Below, piece after piece: positions 22,604 through 23,138 of a DNA stretch of 23,138 bases. Numbering within the stretch: the stretch's first letter is position 1; each line of letters starts with the position of its first letter. A program made the position numbers and the translations under genes. The notes beneath the pieces are model-generated. The model was not told the origin of the DNA, searched no databases, and saw only the letters and a list, made by a program, of their open reading frames with translations. Source of the stretch: Piscirickettsiaceae bacterium (GTDB lineage: Bacteria > Pseudomonadota > Gammaproteobacteria > Thiomicrospirales > Thiomicrospiraceae); NCBI GenBank assembly GCA_027019045.1, contig JALUXI010000023.1, positions 1-23,138 on the forward strand, written 5' to 3'.

Positions 22604-23138
22604 ATGACTCATACCTCAACCCCTGCCTACACCTCCGCCGAAAGAACCCAACGCCTTACCCAGCTCAAAACCCTGCTTAACGAACGAGTGGTGGTGCTGG
22701 ATGGGGCGATGGGAACCATGATTCAGAACCTCAATCTGACGGAAGAGGATTTTCGGGGGGAACGGTTTGCGGATTGGCCAATGGATATCAAGGGGAATAA
22801 TGACCTGCTCGTCATCACCCAGCCTGACTTGATTAAAAACATCCATCTGAGCTTCCTGCACAAAGGCGTGGACATTATTGAAACCAACTCCTTTAATGCC
22901 ACCACCATTGCCCAAGCGGATTATGAGATGGAGGACTTGGTCAGCGAGCTGAACTATGAGGCAGCAAGGGTGGCTCGAGCCGCTGCGGATGAAGCGGAAA
23001 AAGAGGATGGCAAACCTCGCTTTGTCACAGGGGTGCTAGGACCAACCAACCGCACCTGCTCCATGTCGCCTGATGTCAATGACCCAGGTTTTCGTAATAT
23101 CACATTTGATGATTTGGTCATCGCCTACAAACAAGCCA
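22604..23138 (+). CDS. metH: Cobalamin-dependent methionine synthase (partial, N-terminus only)
   Basis: Transfers the methyl group of 5-methyl-THF to homocysteine via cobalamin. Only the first 178 codons of an enzyme of about 1,230 aa are present, all in the homocysteine-binding domain. Matches to E. coli MetH include VVVLDGAMGTMIQ, DFRGERFADWP, KGNNDLLVITQP, DIIETNSFNATTIA and GVLGPTNRTCSMSPDVNDPGFRNITFDDLV. The later folate, cobalamin and reactivation domains lie beyond the window. The ATG at 22604 has no clear Shine-Dalgarno; the nearby CTCCTTT runs the other way. No cobalamin or SAM riboswitch is evident in the 200 bp upstream, where the main feature is a repeat hairpin. Confidence 0.95.
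   Translation, partial: MTHTSTPAYTSAERTQRLTQLKTLLNERVVVLDGAMGTMIQNLNLTEEDFRGERFADWPMDIKGNNDLLVITQPDLIKNIHLSFLHKGVDIIETNSFNATTIAQADYEMEDLVSELNYEAARVARAAADEAEKEDGKPRFVTGVLGPTNRTCSMSPDVNDPGFRNITFDDLVIAYKQA

Overview
The window is a dense chromosomal stretch of about 47% GC (estimated by eye). It comes from a flagellated Gram-negative bacterium, most likely a gammaproteobacterium. The layout def-fmt-rsmB-DUF4390-ntrY-ntrX-trkA-trkH, with dprA and topA divergent from def, together with the protein character, recalls the sulfur-oxidising Thiomicrospira/Hydrogenovibrio group. That placement is inference; the window holds no rRNA or marker gene that settles it.

Layout. Positions 1-3454 (minus strand) hold topA, cut by the left edge, and dprA, separated by a 535-bp gap packed with long inverted repeats. 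A short divergent promoter region (3455-3500) leads into a plus-strand block (3501-13990) of tightly packed genes: def, fmt, rsmB, a secreted DUF4390 protein, ntrY, ntrX, trkA, trkH and a small methyltransferase. Nearly all of these overlap or abut, so co-transcription is likely; the only gap (66 bp) is before trkA. This block covers N-formylation and deformylation of nascent proteins, 16S rRNA m5C967 methylation, a membrane-sensing two-component pair and K+ uptake. It converges, with 6 bp between stop codons, on a minus-strand block (19333 down to 13997): trmA, a lipoprotein, a MOSC protein, a TtcA-like thiolase, an LpxL-like acyltransferase, a PilZ-type protein and an unknown 132-aa protein, mostly coupled by 4-bp or 1-bp overlaps.

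A second minus-strand operon (22399-19550) encodes motA, motB and an HD-GYP membrane protein, linking a flagellar stator to c-di-GMP turnover. The right edge holds the first 178 codons of metH on the plus strand.

No obvious new defence or biosynthetic system is present. The unexplained signals are mostly small repeats: a 122-bp near-perfect hairpin and an inverted-repeat cluster in the dprA-topA gap, where smg often lies in relatives; a short repeat present three times, twice inside coding sequence in different reading frames; and a MITE-like element with related terminal repeats at two loci. Among proteins, NtrX has lost the sigma-54 contact loop and the Walker B acids, the PilZ-type protein has its two c-di-GMP motifs about 210 residues apart, and the HD-GYP protein reads GYL instead of GYP.
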